From Flavobacteriales bacterium (GTDB lineage Bacteria > Bacteroidota > Bacteroidia > Flavobacteriales > Flavobacteriaceae), in contig JAMONO010000084.1 of assembly GCA_027065715.1 (NCBI GenBank), forward strand, positions 1 through 35,194: a stretch of DNA of 35,194 bases, read 5' to 3'. This document shows, piece after piece, positions 22,662-31,600 of the stretch. The first letter of the stretch is position 1, and each line of letters begins with the position of its first letter. The notes under the pieces are model-generated. The model saw only the letters and a list, made by a program, of their open reading frames with translations, had not been told where the DNA came from and searched no databases. The position numbers and the translations under genes were made by a program.

Positions 22662-23105
22662 ATGATAAATCCCTTTGACGATACATATTTTATGAAAAAA
22701 GCTTTGCAAGAAGCCGAATTGGCTTTGGCTGCCGGCGAGGTACCTGTTGGTGCCGTTATAGTTTGCAATAATCAGATTATAGCCAAAGGTCATAATCAAG
22801 TTGAAACTTTGAACGATGCGACGGCACATGCCGAAATGTTGGCTTTTACGGCGGCTACCAATTTTTTAGGTAGCAAATATTTAAAAGATTGCACTTTGTA
22901 TGTAACCTTGGAACCTTGTCAAATGTGTGCCGGAGCCGCCTATTGGTCGCAAGTGGGACGAATTGTTTTCGGAGCTTCCGACGAAAAAAGAGGTTACCGC
23001 CATTGGCAATGTCAAGTGCACCCCAAAACCGAAGTAAAAGGAGGTGTTTTGGCAGACGAAAGCGAAGCTTTACTCAAAACTTTTTTTGAAAATATGCGTC
23101 GTTGA
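22662..23105 (+). CDS. tadA: tRNA-specific adenosine deaminase
   Basis: A 147-residue zinc deaminase that converts A34 to inosine in tRNA-Arg(ACG). The ATG at 22662 is preferred over a TTG at 22653 that overlaps gpsA. The zinc and proton-relay site is H56-A-E58 in TAHAEMLAF, with the two other zinc ligands C86 and C89 in EPCQMCAGA. EVPVGAVIV is the first family strand. The segment KDCTLYVTLEP and VGRIVFGA are typical of TadA rather than cytidine or guanine deaminases. It is cotranscribed with gpsA, an arrangement without an obvious functional link. Confidence 0.93.
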   Translation: MINPFDDTYFMKKALQEAELALAAGEVPVGAVIVCNNQIIAKGHNQVETLNDATAHAEMLAFTAATNFLGSKYLKDCTLYVTLEPCQMCAGAAYWSQVGRIVFGASDEKRGYRHWQCQVHPKTEVKGGVLADESEALLKTFFENMRR

Positions 23106-23114
23106 TTCGGTTGT

Positions 23115-24374
23115 TTAAAAACAAATACATGTTTGTCCGTGCCCGTCGCTACTGTCAAAACGCGGATTGACAATAGAATTGTAAATAGAACCGAACGAAT
23201 AGCTTAATCCGATGCTGAAATAGTATTCAAAACCCGATTGCAATTCTTTTTGTGTAAGTAATATTTCTTCCAAAGATCTGTCGCCGGCGGCAATATTGAT
23301 TTGGTCGTGACTGATACCGTAGTAGGCATTGGTGTTAAAGTTTAAGCCTTTGGCAATACGCAGGTTTGTACCCAGATTAAAACCCATGGCGTTGAGTTTA
23401 AAATCGTGCATATAAGCTCCGTAATCAAAACCGGCATACAAACTACCCCACTTTTTTACAATGTTTCCGTTGAGAAAAAATTTGACACGCCACAATTGTT
23501 CATCGAATTTGTTATAAACGGTCTTTTCAAAATATTTGTTGTATAAACCGCCTATCTTGGTGGCAATGATCAAACTTTTTTTTGAAGATTCTTTGTAAGG
23601 AAAAATATTATATTCGAGCCCGCCATACAATTCGACAGCCGACTTGTAATTGCTGAATTTGGAACGGTTAAAACGCGTAAACAATCCGTATGACCAATGT
23701 TGATTGATACCCCAAATCTGAGACAAACCGATATAAAAAAATTCTTTTTCCGATTCAATTTCGGTAGCTCCGAATTGATAAGTGTTCTTGCCCAAATTGT
23801 ATCGAAGGCTGAACATAAATTTATTTTTTTCTTTGATTTGTTTGGCGGAAATATATCCGTTTAAATTTTGATAACTACTGTTACTGTCGCCGTTAAACCA
23901 ACCGTTTGCACCTATCTTAAACACCCAATTGTTCCATTTGTCAATTTCTTTTTCGGGTTGGTTTTTTTCGGTTTGTATTTGAAGGGTTATTTTGTCGGCT
24001 AATCCGTTTTTGATCCAAAATTTCATCAAACCCAATTGCAAATATTTTAACAGTTTGTTACGTAATTGTTCTTGTGTTGTATCCGAACCGGTCGAAAAAC
24101 TCAATTTTTCTTGAATGTTTTTAAAATCATGTTGCCCCAAAAAATCAATTTGATAGGTTTGACCTCCGCTTCCGTTGGCTTCCGATACCATTAGTATGTG
24201 CACGTCTGCAAAGTTTCGGTCGCGCACAAATTCAACTTCGGGCAAGTTTTGTTTGATAAAAGTATTGTTGCATGACCAAGCATGACAGTCATAAAAAATT
24301 TTGAGTTTTTGACTATTTTGTCCATAAAAAGACAGACTTAAAAAAATACCGAATAATAAAAAGATTTTTTTCAT
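23115..24374 (-). CDS. Unnamed exported protein: N-terminal domain plus beta-barrel
   Basis: A 419-residue protein with a signal peptide (MKKIFLLFGIFLSLSFYGQ). The N-terminal domain (about 20-145) has KIFYDCHAWSCNNTFIKQNL, then EVEFVRDRNFADVHILMVSE and NGSGGQTYQIDFLGQHDF. I have seen the pattern Cys pair, VRDR.ADVHIL and a Gly-rich strand in proteins of Bacteroidota and Acidobacteria that have no assigned function. From about residue 170 on, alternating aromatic strands (FMFSLRYNLGKNTYQFGA, YYFSIGLSYSFGSIYNSIV) indicate an outer-membrane beta-barrel. The last residues are DGHGQTCICF. It is convergent with tadA and has no cotranscribed neighbour. The function is unknown. Confidence 0.78.
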   Translation of the reverse strand: MKKIFLLFGIFLSLSFYGQNSQKLKIFYDCHAWSCNNTFIKQNLPEVEFVRDRNFADVHILMVSEANGSGGQTYQIDFLGQHDFKNIQEKLSFSTGSDTTQEQLRNKLLKYLQLGLMKFWIKNGLADKITLQIQTEKNQPEKEIDKWNNWVFKIGANGWFNGDSNSSYQNLNGYISAKQIKEKNKFMFSLRYNLGKNTYQFGATEIESEKEFFYIGLSQIWGINQHWSYGLFTRFNRSKFSNYKSAVELYGGLEYNIFPYKESSKKSLIIATKIGGLYNKYFEKTVYNKFDEQLWRVKFFLNGNIVKKWGSLYAGFDYGAYMHDFKLNAMGFNLGTNLRIAKGLNFNTNAYYGISHDQINIAAGDRSLEEILLTQKELQSGFEYYFSIGLSYSFGSIYNSIVNPRFDSSDGHGQTCICF

Positions 24375-24634
24375 GTGAATTATTTTTTATCAAAAGATGC
24401 TTTTCCAATTAAAATGTTACAATTTACTAACAAAAAACATCAATATTTTATTTAATGATTCTCTTTTTACTTACCAACAATAATGTGTAAACGTTAAAAA
24501 ATATATTTTATTTCAACTATCCGTTTTAAAATTTTTTTTTAAATATGCTTAAAAACAACCGTTATATTTAACATTTGTATTATTTTTTGCTTAACTTAAC
24601 AAAGTTAATCGCTTTTTTCTTATTAAAATTAATG

Positions 24635-24642
24635 TAACTTTG
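24635..24642 (+). promoter_or_regulatory. -7 promoter element for rmuC
   Basis: TAACTTTG matches TAnnTTTG, 28 bases before the rmuC start. An oppositely directed match (TAACTTTG on the minus strand, 24600-24607) lies nearby. Confidence 0.5.
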
Positions 24643-24662
24643 AATATTCAAAAAAAATCGTC

Positions 24663-26060
24663 ATGAAAAACCCCGATACTATTTTTTATATAATCTCATT
24701 GTTTTTGTTTTTTGCCGGTGCCATTGCCGGATATTTTTGGTATAGAATGAAACAACAAACCCGCATGGCTCTTTTTGAAAAAAAAATTACGGAAGAAAAA
24801 GCTCTTTTGGAACAAAAATATTTTGAATTGCAAAAACAATTCGATCAATACAAATTAAGCGTCGAAAAACAACAAAATGAGATAAAAAAGACCTTTTCGG
24901 ATGAAAAATACCGGCTCGAAAAAGAATTTTTGAACCGTCAAACCGAATTGGAAAAAATCATAACCCGTCAAAATTCACAACTTCAAAATTGGGAAGAAAA
25001 ATGGAAAATATCGCAAGAAGATTTTAAACAAAAAGAAAATCTTATGCGTAAAGAATTCGAGTTGTTGGCACAACAAATTTTGGAAGAGAAATCCAAAAAA
25101 TTTACCGAACTCAATCAAAACAACATGAAACAAATACTAACTCCTTTTCAAGAAGCAATGAAAGCTTTTAAAGAAAAAGTCGAACAAAACGAAAAGGAAA
25201 GTCACGGACGACACACTGCTTTGCAACAACAATTGCAAGAATTACAACAACTAAACCAACGTCTCAGTCAAGAGGCTTTAAACTTAACCAAAGCCCTCAA
25301 AGGCGAAAGCAAAACACAAGGTATTTGGGGCGAAACCATACTCAATCGTTTACTCGAGAAATCGGGTTTGGAAAAAGGACGCGAATATTTTGTGCAACAA
25401 AGTTATCAAGCCGCAGAAGGCACTCGACACCAACGCCTGCAACCCGATGTCGTTATACAACTTCCCGACAACAAAAAACTTATTATCGATGCCAAAGTAT
25501 CTTTGACCGCTTACGAACGATACATCAATGAAGATGACGATAAACAACGCGAAAATCACATAAAGCAACATTTAATTTCATTAAAAAATCACATCAACGG
25601 TTTGGCAAAAAAATCTTATGACGAACTACTCGAAGGCGAAACCCCCGATTTTATTCTGATGTTTATCCCCGTAGAACCGGCTTTCAGTTTGGCACTCAAA
25701 GAAGATGCCGAATTATACAACTACGCTTTTGAACGAAATATTGTTATGGTAACCCCTTCTACCCTTTTGGCAACTCTTAAAATTGTCGATAATATGTGGC
25801 GTAACGAAAAACAACGTCAAAATGCTTTCGAAATAGCCAAACAAGCGGGAGCTTTGTACGACAAATTTTACGGTTTGATAACCGATTTGGAACAAGTAGG
25901 CAACAAAATTTCGGCAGCACAACAAAGTTTCGGCAACGCCATGAACAAATTACACACCGGAAAAGGCAACCTGATTTCACGAGTGCAAAAATTGAAAGAT
26001 TTGGGTGCCAAAACCAAAAAACAACTACCTCAATCCGGCGAAAATTTTTCTCAAAAATAA
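24663..26060 (+). CDS. rmuC: DNA recombination protein RmuC
   Basis: A 465-residue RmuC homologue. One N-terminal membrane helix (about residues 7-26) is followed by a long coiled coil (about 30-215, rich in Glu, Lys and Gln). The conserved RmuC nuclease-like domain comes next: KTQGIWGETILNRLLEKSGL, LQPDVVIQLPDNKKLIIDAK, ANETPDFI-equivalent GETPDFILMFIPVEPAF, and RNIVMVTPSTLLATLKIV. RmuC restricts DNA rearrangements at inverted repeats in E. coli; its domain is related to PD-(D/E)xK nucleases, and Asp443-Val/Asp-Ala-Lys elements are visible in QPDVV and IIDAK. Length is usual. It has its own promoter and stands alone. Confidence 0.93.
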   Translation: MKNPDTIFYIISLFLFFAGAIAGYFWYRMKQQTRMALFEKKITEEKALLEQKYFELQKQFDQYKLSVEKQQNEIKKTFSDEKYRLEKEFLNRQTELEKIITRQNSQLQNWEEKWKISQEDFKQKENLMRKEFELLAQQILEEKSKKFTELNQNNMKQILTPFQEAMKAFKEKVEQNEKESHGRHTALQQQLQELQQLNQRLSQEALNLTKALKGESKTQGIWGETILNRLLEKSGLEKGREYFVQQSYQAAEGTRHQRLQPDVVIQLPDNKKLIIDAKVSLTAYERYINEDDDKQRENHIKQHLISLKNHINGLAKKSYDELLEGETPDFILMFIPVEPAFSLALKEDAELYNYAFERNIVMVTPSTLLATLKIVDNMWRNEKQRQNAFEIAKQAGALYDKFYGLITDLEQVGNKISAAQQSFGNAMNKLHTGKGNLISRVQKLKDLGAKTKKQLPQSGENFSQK

Positions 26061-26285
26061 AATATTTTTCACTTATTAAAACACAATAAATTTTAAACAA
26101 CATATATTTTTTTAAGCCTGCTACCATAAAATAAGGTATGAAAAGTTAGTTTTTTCATTCTCAATATTTTAACACTTGATTTTGTTTTTGACAATACATA
26201 AGGTCTTATTTTTCAGTATTTTAAAATATTTAATAAAATGTTGATAACTTTTAAACGAAAATGTCGTTACAAAACATCATTCCGT

Positions 26286-26293
26286 TAAATTTG
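26286..26293 (+). promoter_or_regulatory. -7 promoter element for nrdA
   Basis: TAAATTTG matches TAnnTTTG, 48 bases before the nrdA start. I see no clear pair of NrdR boxes upstream. Confidence 0.45.
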
Positions 26294-26340
26294 CTATTTG
26301 TAATCTTTTATTTTTTTAAACAACATAAACAGGGATACTT

Positions 26341-28662
26341 ATGCAAACGATTCAGGTAATAAAACGGGACGGCACTTCGGCACCCTTGGATCTTAAAATG
26401 ATACACGATATGGTTGAATGGGCGTGTAACGGCTATCAAAACGTATCGGTATCGGATATTGAAATCAACTCCAAAATTCAGTTTTACGACGGTATTACCA
26501 CTTCCGAGATACAAAAAATCATGATTAAATCGGCAGCCGATTTAATTTCGGAAGAAAATCCCGATTATCAGTATGTAGCCGCCCGTTTGTTGCTAAGCGA
26601 TTTGTATAAAAAAGTATTTAAACAAGACAAACCCATTCCTTTTGAATTTTTTGTTCGCAACAATGTGTATCGCGGGGTGTATGACAAGTCTATTTTAGAT
26701 GCTTATTCGCAAAGCGAATTGGTTTATTTCGGCAAAAAATTGCGTCACGACCGCGACAATCTGTTTACCTATGCCGGTTTGCGACAAATGGTCGATAAAT
26801 ATTTGTTGCAAGACCGCAACACTTTTGAGTTGTATGAAACACCGCAAGAAGCTTTTATGCTTATAGCCATGTTTATGTTTAAAAACTACAAAGGTCAAAA
26901 ACGCAAAAAATACGTTTTGGATTTATACGAAGCGGTTTCGACTTTTAAAATAAGTTTACCTACTCCCATTATGTCGGGTGTTCGCACTCCTTTGCGTCAG
27001 TTTAGTTCCTGTTGTTTGATTGATGTAGGCGATTCGTTGGAGTCAATTTTACAATCCAATACAGCCGTAGGATACTATATAGCCAGTCGTGCCGGTATCG
27101 GATTAAATTTCGGTCGTATTAGAGGTTTGGGTGCCAATATTCGAAACGGTGAAGTAATACATACCGGTTTGGTTCCTTTTTTAAAAATGTATGAAGCTAC
27201 CACCAAAGGCTTTACTCAAAATGCCATTCGAGGCGGAAGTTCAACCTCTACCTTACCTTTTTTTCATTGGGAAGCCGAAACTTTTATCCAATTGAAAAAC
27301 AACAAAGGAAACGACGAAAACAGAGTGCGACGTATGGACTATTCCATAGCCTTGAACCGTTTGTTTAGAGAACGAGTGCGTCAAAACAAAGACATAACCC
27401 TGTTTTCGATGGAAGAAGTGCGTGATTTATACGATGCTTTTTACGGAAGTGATTACGAAAAATTTCGCATGCTGTATGAAATGTACGAGAAAAGCGACAA
27501 AATTAGAAAAAAACGCATAAATGCCCGTCAGTTCTATCTCGATATGTTAAAAGAACGTTACGAAACAGGGCGTATATACATACTTAATGCCGACCGCGTC
27601 AATGAACATAGTTCGTTCAAAGACCATATTTACATGTCCAACTTGTGTCAAGAAATAACATTGCCCACCGAACCCATAACCGATGTCAATAAAACAGACG
27701 GCGAAATAGCCATGTGTATTTTGAGTAATATTAATTTAGGCAAAATTGAAAGCATAGACGAATTGGACAAACTGACCGAACTTTTGGTTCGGTTCTTAGA
27801 CGAATTGATTGATTATCAAGATTATCCGGTAGTTGCTGCTGCCAAATCAACCAAAGCTCGTCGCAGTTTGGGGATCGGGGTGTCCGATGTATTTCATTTT
27901 CTCGCCAAAAACAATTTGCGTTACGACAGTGATGAAGGACGTCGTGTGATGCATCGTTATATGGAACGTTTTCAATACGGTTTGATAAAAGCCTCCAATA
28001 TGCTGGCTAAGGAAAAAGGTGCCTGCGAACTTTTTGAACGTACCAAATATGCCGACGGTATTATGCCCATAGATACGTATGCCGAAGCCGTGGATGAAAT
28101 AGTTGAAAACAGGTTGGAAATGGACTGGGAAACACTTCGCAACGATGTTAAAAAATACGGTTTACGCAATTCGGCACTAAGTGCCATTCCGCCGGCAGCC
28201 AGTAGCAGTGTGGTATCAAATTCTACTCCGGGCGTAGATCCAGTTCGCAAACTTTTGATAGCCAAAATGAGCAAATACGGTGCCTTGAAACAACTGGTAC
28301 CGGGTTTTGGTCAATATGAAGAAAATTATACTTTGGCTTGGGAAATAGATAATGAAGAATATTTGAAATTTATAGCCATTTTTCAAAAATTTATCGATCA
28401 AAGCATCAGCACCAATCAATATTACGATATCTCAAAATACAAAAACAACAAAGTGCCTGTAAAAGACCTCATACGTCACGACGGCATAGCTTATAAATAC
28501 GGTTTAAAAACCTTGTATTATATGAATATCAACGACAATTCGGGTAATGAATTGGCAAAAATCAAAGTGGAAAACGAACAAGCCCCGATGTTTAATTTTG
28601 CGCAACTTGAATTGGACATAGACGATTACGATTCGTGCGAAGGTGGCGGTTGTTCGGTGTAA
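26341..28662 (+). CDS. nrdA: Class Ia ribonucleotide reductase, large subunit
   Basis: A 773-residue ribonucleoside-diphosphate reductase alpha chain that makes deoxyribonucleotides. An ATP-cone regulatory domain occupies about residues 1-90 (TIQVIKRDGTSAPLDLKMIH). Active-site residues are all in place: C224 in FSSCCLID and C459 in MCILSNINLG (the redox pair), N434-x-C436-x-E438 in SNLCQEI (thiyl radical site), and Y726-Y727 in KTLYYMN (radical transfer). The C-terminal shuttle cysteines C766 and C771 are in DSCEGGGCSV. The layout is the same as E. coli NrdA. It needs an NrdB radical subunit, but none is adjacent: the next gene is convergent, 7 bases away. Confidence 0.95.
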   Translation: MQTIQVIKRDGTSAPLDLKMIHDMVEWACNGYQNVSVSDIEINSKIQFYDGITTSEIQKIMIKSAADLISEENPDYQYVAARLLLSDLYKKVFKQDKPIPFEFFVRNNVYRGVYDKSILDAYSQSELVYFGKKLRHDRDNLFTYAGLRQMVDKYLLQDRNTFELYETPQEAFMLIAMFMFKNYKGQKRKKYVLDLYEAVSTFKISLPTPIMSGVRTPLRQFSSCCLIDVGDSLESILQSNTAVGYYIASRAGIGLNFGRIRGLGANIRNGEVIHTGLVPFLKMYEATTKGFTQNAIRGGSSTSTLPFFHWEAETFIQLKNNKGNDENRVRRMDYSIALNRLFRERVRQNKDITLFSMEEVRDLYDAFYGSDYEKFRMLYEMYEKSDKIRKKRINARQFYLDMLKERYETGRIYILNADRVNEHSSFKDHIYMSNLCQEITLPTEPITDVNKTDGEIAMCILSNINLGKIESIDELDKLTELLVRFLDELIDYQDYPVVAAAKSTKARRSLGIGVSDVFHFLAKNNLRYDSDEGRRVMHRYMERFQYGLIKASNMLAKEKGACELFERTKYADGIMPIDTYAEAVDEIVENRLEMDWETLRNDVKKYGLRNSALSAIPPAASSSVVSNSTPGVDPVRKLLIAKMSKYGALKQLVPGFGQYEENYTLAWEIDNEEYLKFIAIFQKFIDQSISTNQYYDISKYKNNKVPVKDLIRHDGIAYKYGLKTLYYMNINDNSGNELAKIKVENEQAPMFNFAQLELDIDDYDSCEGGGCSV

Positions 28663-28669
28663 TATCAAA

Positions 28670-31600
28670 TTATTCGATATTTACATGAGTTCCTTTGCTG
28701 TGACTGCTAAATTCGGGTGCATACATACATTGTAATGTCGTAATACCGTTTGAAAAGCTTCCGGCGTTGTTGGCGCGTAAATCATATTCAAATACATAAA
28801 CACCTTTGTGCAAACGGCTGATAAAAAAATTGGTTGAAGCATCACGAGTGCTTTCATAGTAGCCCAAACCGTCTTGCCAACGATAACCTGACAATACGTT
28901 TACAGGTTCAAATCCGGCGGCACGCATATCTTTCAGATGAACATATTCCATATCTCTGTCTACTTTTATAGTTATGCGTACCCGAATCAGATCGCCTTTT
29001 TTGATAATGGTGCCGGGGATAATTTCATTCATTTTTTCGCCGGTATCGGTAAATTGTCTTATAAATAAATTTTTGGTAATGGCAACCGGAGTTTGTGCAC
29101 GAGATATTTTATCCAAGTCTTCAAAATATTGCCAATACAATCCGCCCCAAGCAATACCTTTGTCTTTTTTGGTGATGGTAACTTTTGCCATTTCGGATTT
29201 TATTTCATTTGCCGTCCACGATTTTTTAAAATACCCTGTTCCGGCTTCGGTTTTAATTTCGGGTATTTGATCAGGCTCTATTTTTATGTTTCCTATTTGA
29301 ACCGAAAGACTGTTGTCGATAGACAGCCAATCGGTTCCACGAAGCAGCAAGGCATATATGGCTTCGGTGGTTTGTTTGGTGGTTTTCCATGCATTGGTTT
29401 GTTTGTTTTTGAGCAACCAAATACGCATTTCATCTGTCTTTTTCGGGTCTTTTTCTATTTCATCAAAAGCTTCAATCAACAAAGCTTGGGTTTCGATGGG
29501 TGCTTCATACCAATACAAACCCGGAGTATTGTTTTTCCAATACATACCGAGTTCGTCGTTTTTAATACTGTTTTCGTCTAACGAGCGAATGATGTCATTT
29601 GCAATTTGTTTGTTGCCGTTGCGATACGAAACCAGTGCCAATAATCCTTTGGTATATAAACGATAGTTTAACCAATATTTTTGAGCTTGTTTTAAATAAT
29701 AATCAGCTGCTTCGCGAGTTTGTGGGGTCATTTTTTCCGAAAAGAAGCTACGGGCATATAAATAATGAATTTGAAATTCGCCGGTGTGGTATGAATTCAA
29801 ATATTGCTTCGGGTCTTTGTGATGTTTGGCATATTTTTGAAGTTTTTGATAGTCTTCTACAATTTTTTGGTCAATATATCGAATGGCTTTTCTCAACATT
29901 GAAGCGCTTTGTTGTTGATTTACAGACACTTGCAAGTGTTTGAGATGTCCCATTCCGGCAACGATGTGTTGGGTAATATACCGACTGCTGTAATGTCCTC
30001 CTTTAAACCACGTAAAACCGCCGTCGGACAGTTGCATTTGTTTGAGTTTTTGCAAAGCAAGATTTTGTTCGTACGACATTTTGTTGAGGTCAAATAGCAG
30101 GGCAATTCGTTTTTTTTGTTCACTTTCGTTTTGAGCATCGCGCAACCAAGGGGTTTCTTCAATTATCAAAGATTTAAGTTCTTGATTTTTTTGCAAAGCC
30201 GACAACAATTCATTGCTGTCAAGCTTTTTCCAAGTATCGAATACTCTTTTTATTTTCGGATTTTGATTGGCAATATGCGAAGCCAGACTATTGGCATAAA
30301 AACGCGCAAAGGTTTGTTCGCTACATTCATAAGGATATTCCATCAAGTAAGGTAAAGCTTGTACTGCATACCAAGCCGGATTGCTTGTTATTTCCAAGGT
30401 TAAACGGTGATTTTTGAGTGTTTGGCTTTTATTGTGTAACAGTTTATCCAACACAAAGGTTTTGCTTTGGTTACCGCGCACCCACATGGGTAAGGTTTCG
30501 GTTACCAACATGCGATTGGACAATACGGGCATAAGGTTTTGTTCGGCATCGGTTTGATTGCCTGCTTTTGCCATTACTTTATATTGCAAAGCTTCGATAT
30601 TTTCGGGTATATTGATAGTCCAGCCAACTTGGGTATTTCCGTTGGCATCGATATTAAAGCTTTGTTGTAGTTTGTTTGGTATCAATTGACGGCTGATGTC
30701 TTTTTGAGATACGGCATCGACCAGTTCCAACCGGACTGTTCCATGTAGGTTTTTGTCGGTTAAATTGGTTATTTTGGTGCTCAATATCAGTTTATCGCCT
30801 TCGCGAACAAAACGGGGCGCATTGGGAAACAGCATAAGGTCTTTTTGCGTTACGGCGAAAAGTTCGCGGTAAGCATAATCCAAATTTCGGGTATGAGCAA
30901 GCAATTGCAGTTTCCAACGGGTTAAAGTTTCGGGTATGGTAAAACCAAAAGTGATGTTTCCGTTTTTGTCCGTATAAAGTTTGGGAAAGAAAAAGGCGGT
31001 TTCTTGCAGGTTTTTGCGGGCATTGATTTGAAGTTTTTCGGTGGTTTGCAATCCTGCCAAACCTTTTCCTTCGGGTGTAGTGATAATGATAACCCCGTTG
31101 CGGGCTTTGGCACCGTACAAAGCGGTTGCCTGTGCACCGGTTAATACTTTTATTTTTAAATTCTTGGTGTTCAACTTGTCAATATCTATTGAACCGTCTT
31201 CAATAAGCACTCCATCTACTACATATAAGGCTTTGTCGGAGGAAGCCGATTGAGCTCCTCTTATAACAATTCCTCCGTTTTCAACTTCGTCGGCAGCCAT
31301 TTGCACACCGACAACTTTTCCGTGTAGCGCTTCTTCACTAACTTTTTTGACTTCCAACCCCATGCTATATAAAATATGCTCTCTCATATCCAAATCGAAC
31401 CATTTTAAATGTTCAAATGATAGCGTAACGGGATAATAGGCATGCGGTTTAATATTTTGGACGGCAAATGATTTATTGCCATAACTGTTTACGGTTTTTA
31501 TTACTGTGTTGGAGCGGTAATACAGGTATCGAACGGGATTAAAGTGCCAGGTATTGGTTACAAATTCATCTAACGAGGCATCATACATTGAAGCCAAAAC

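Noticed and set aside
26239-26247. A DnaA-box-like TTATCAACA (minus strand) upstream of nrdA
   Set aside because: It differs from the consensus at one position, is a single copy, and such 9-mers are expected by chance in AT-rich DNA. It cannot support DnaA control or an origin.
29093-29581. A 162-codon plus-strand open frame opposite the macroglobulin gene
   Set aside because: It is antisense to a firmly identified coding sequence, rich in Phe, Cys and Gly, and its length follows from the codon use of the other strand.
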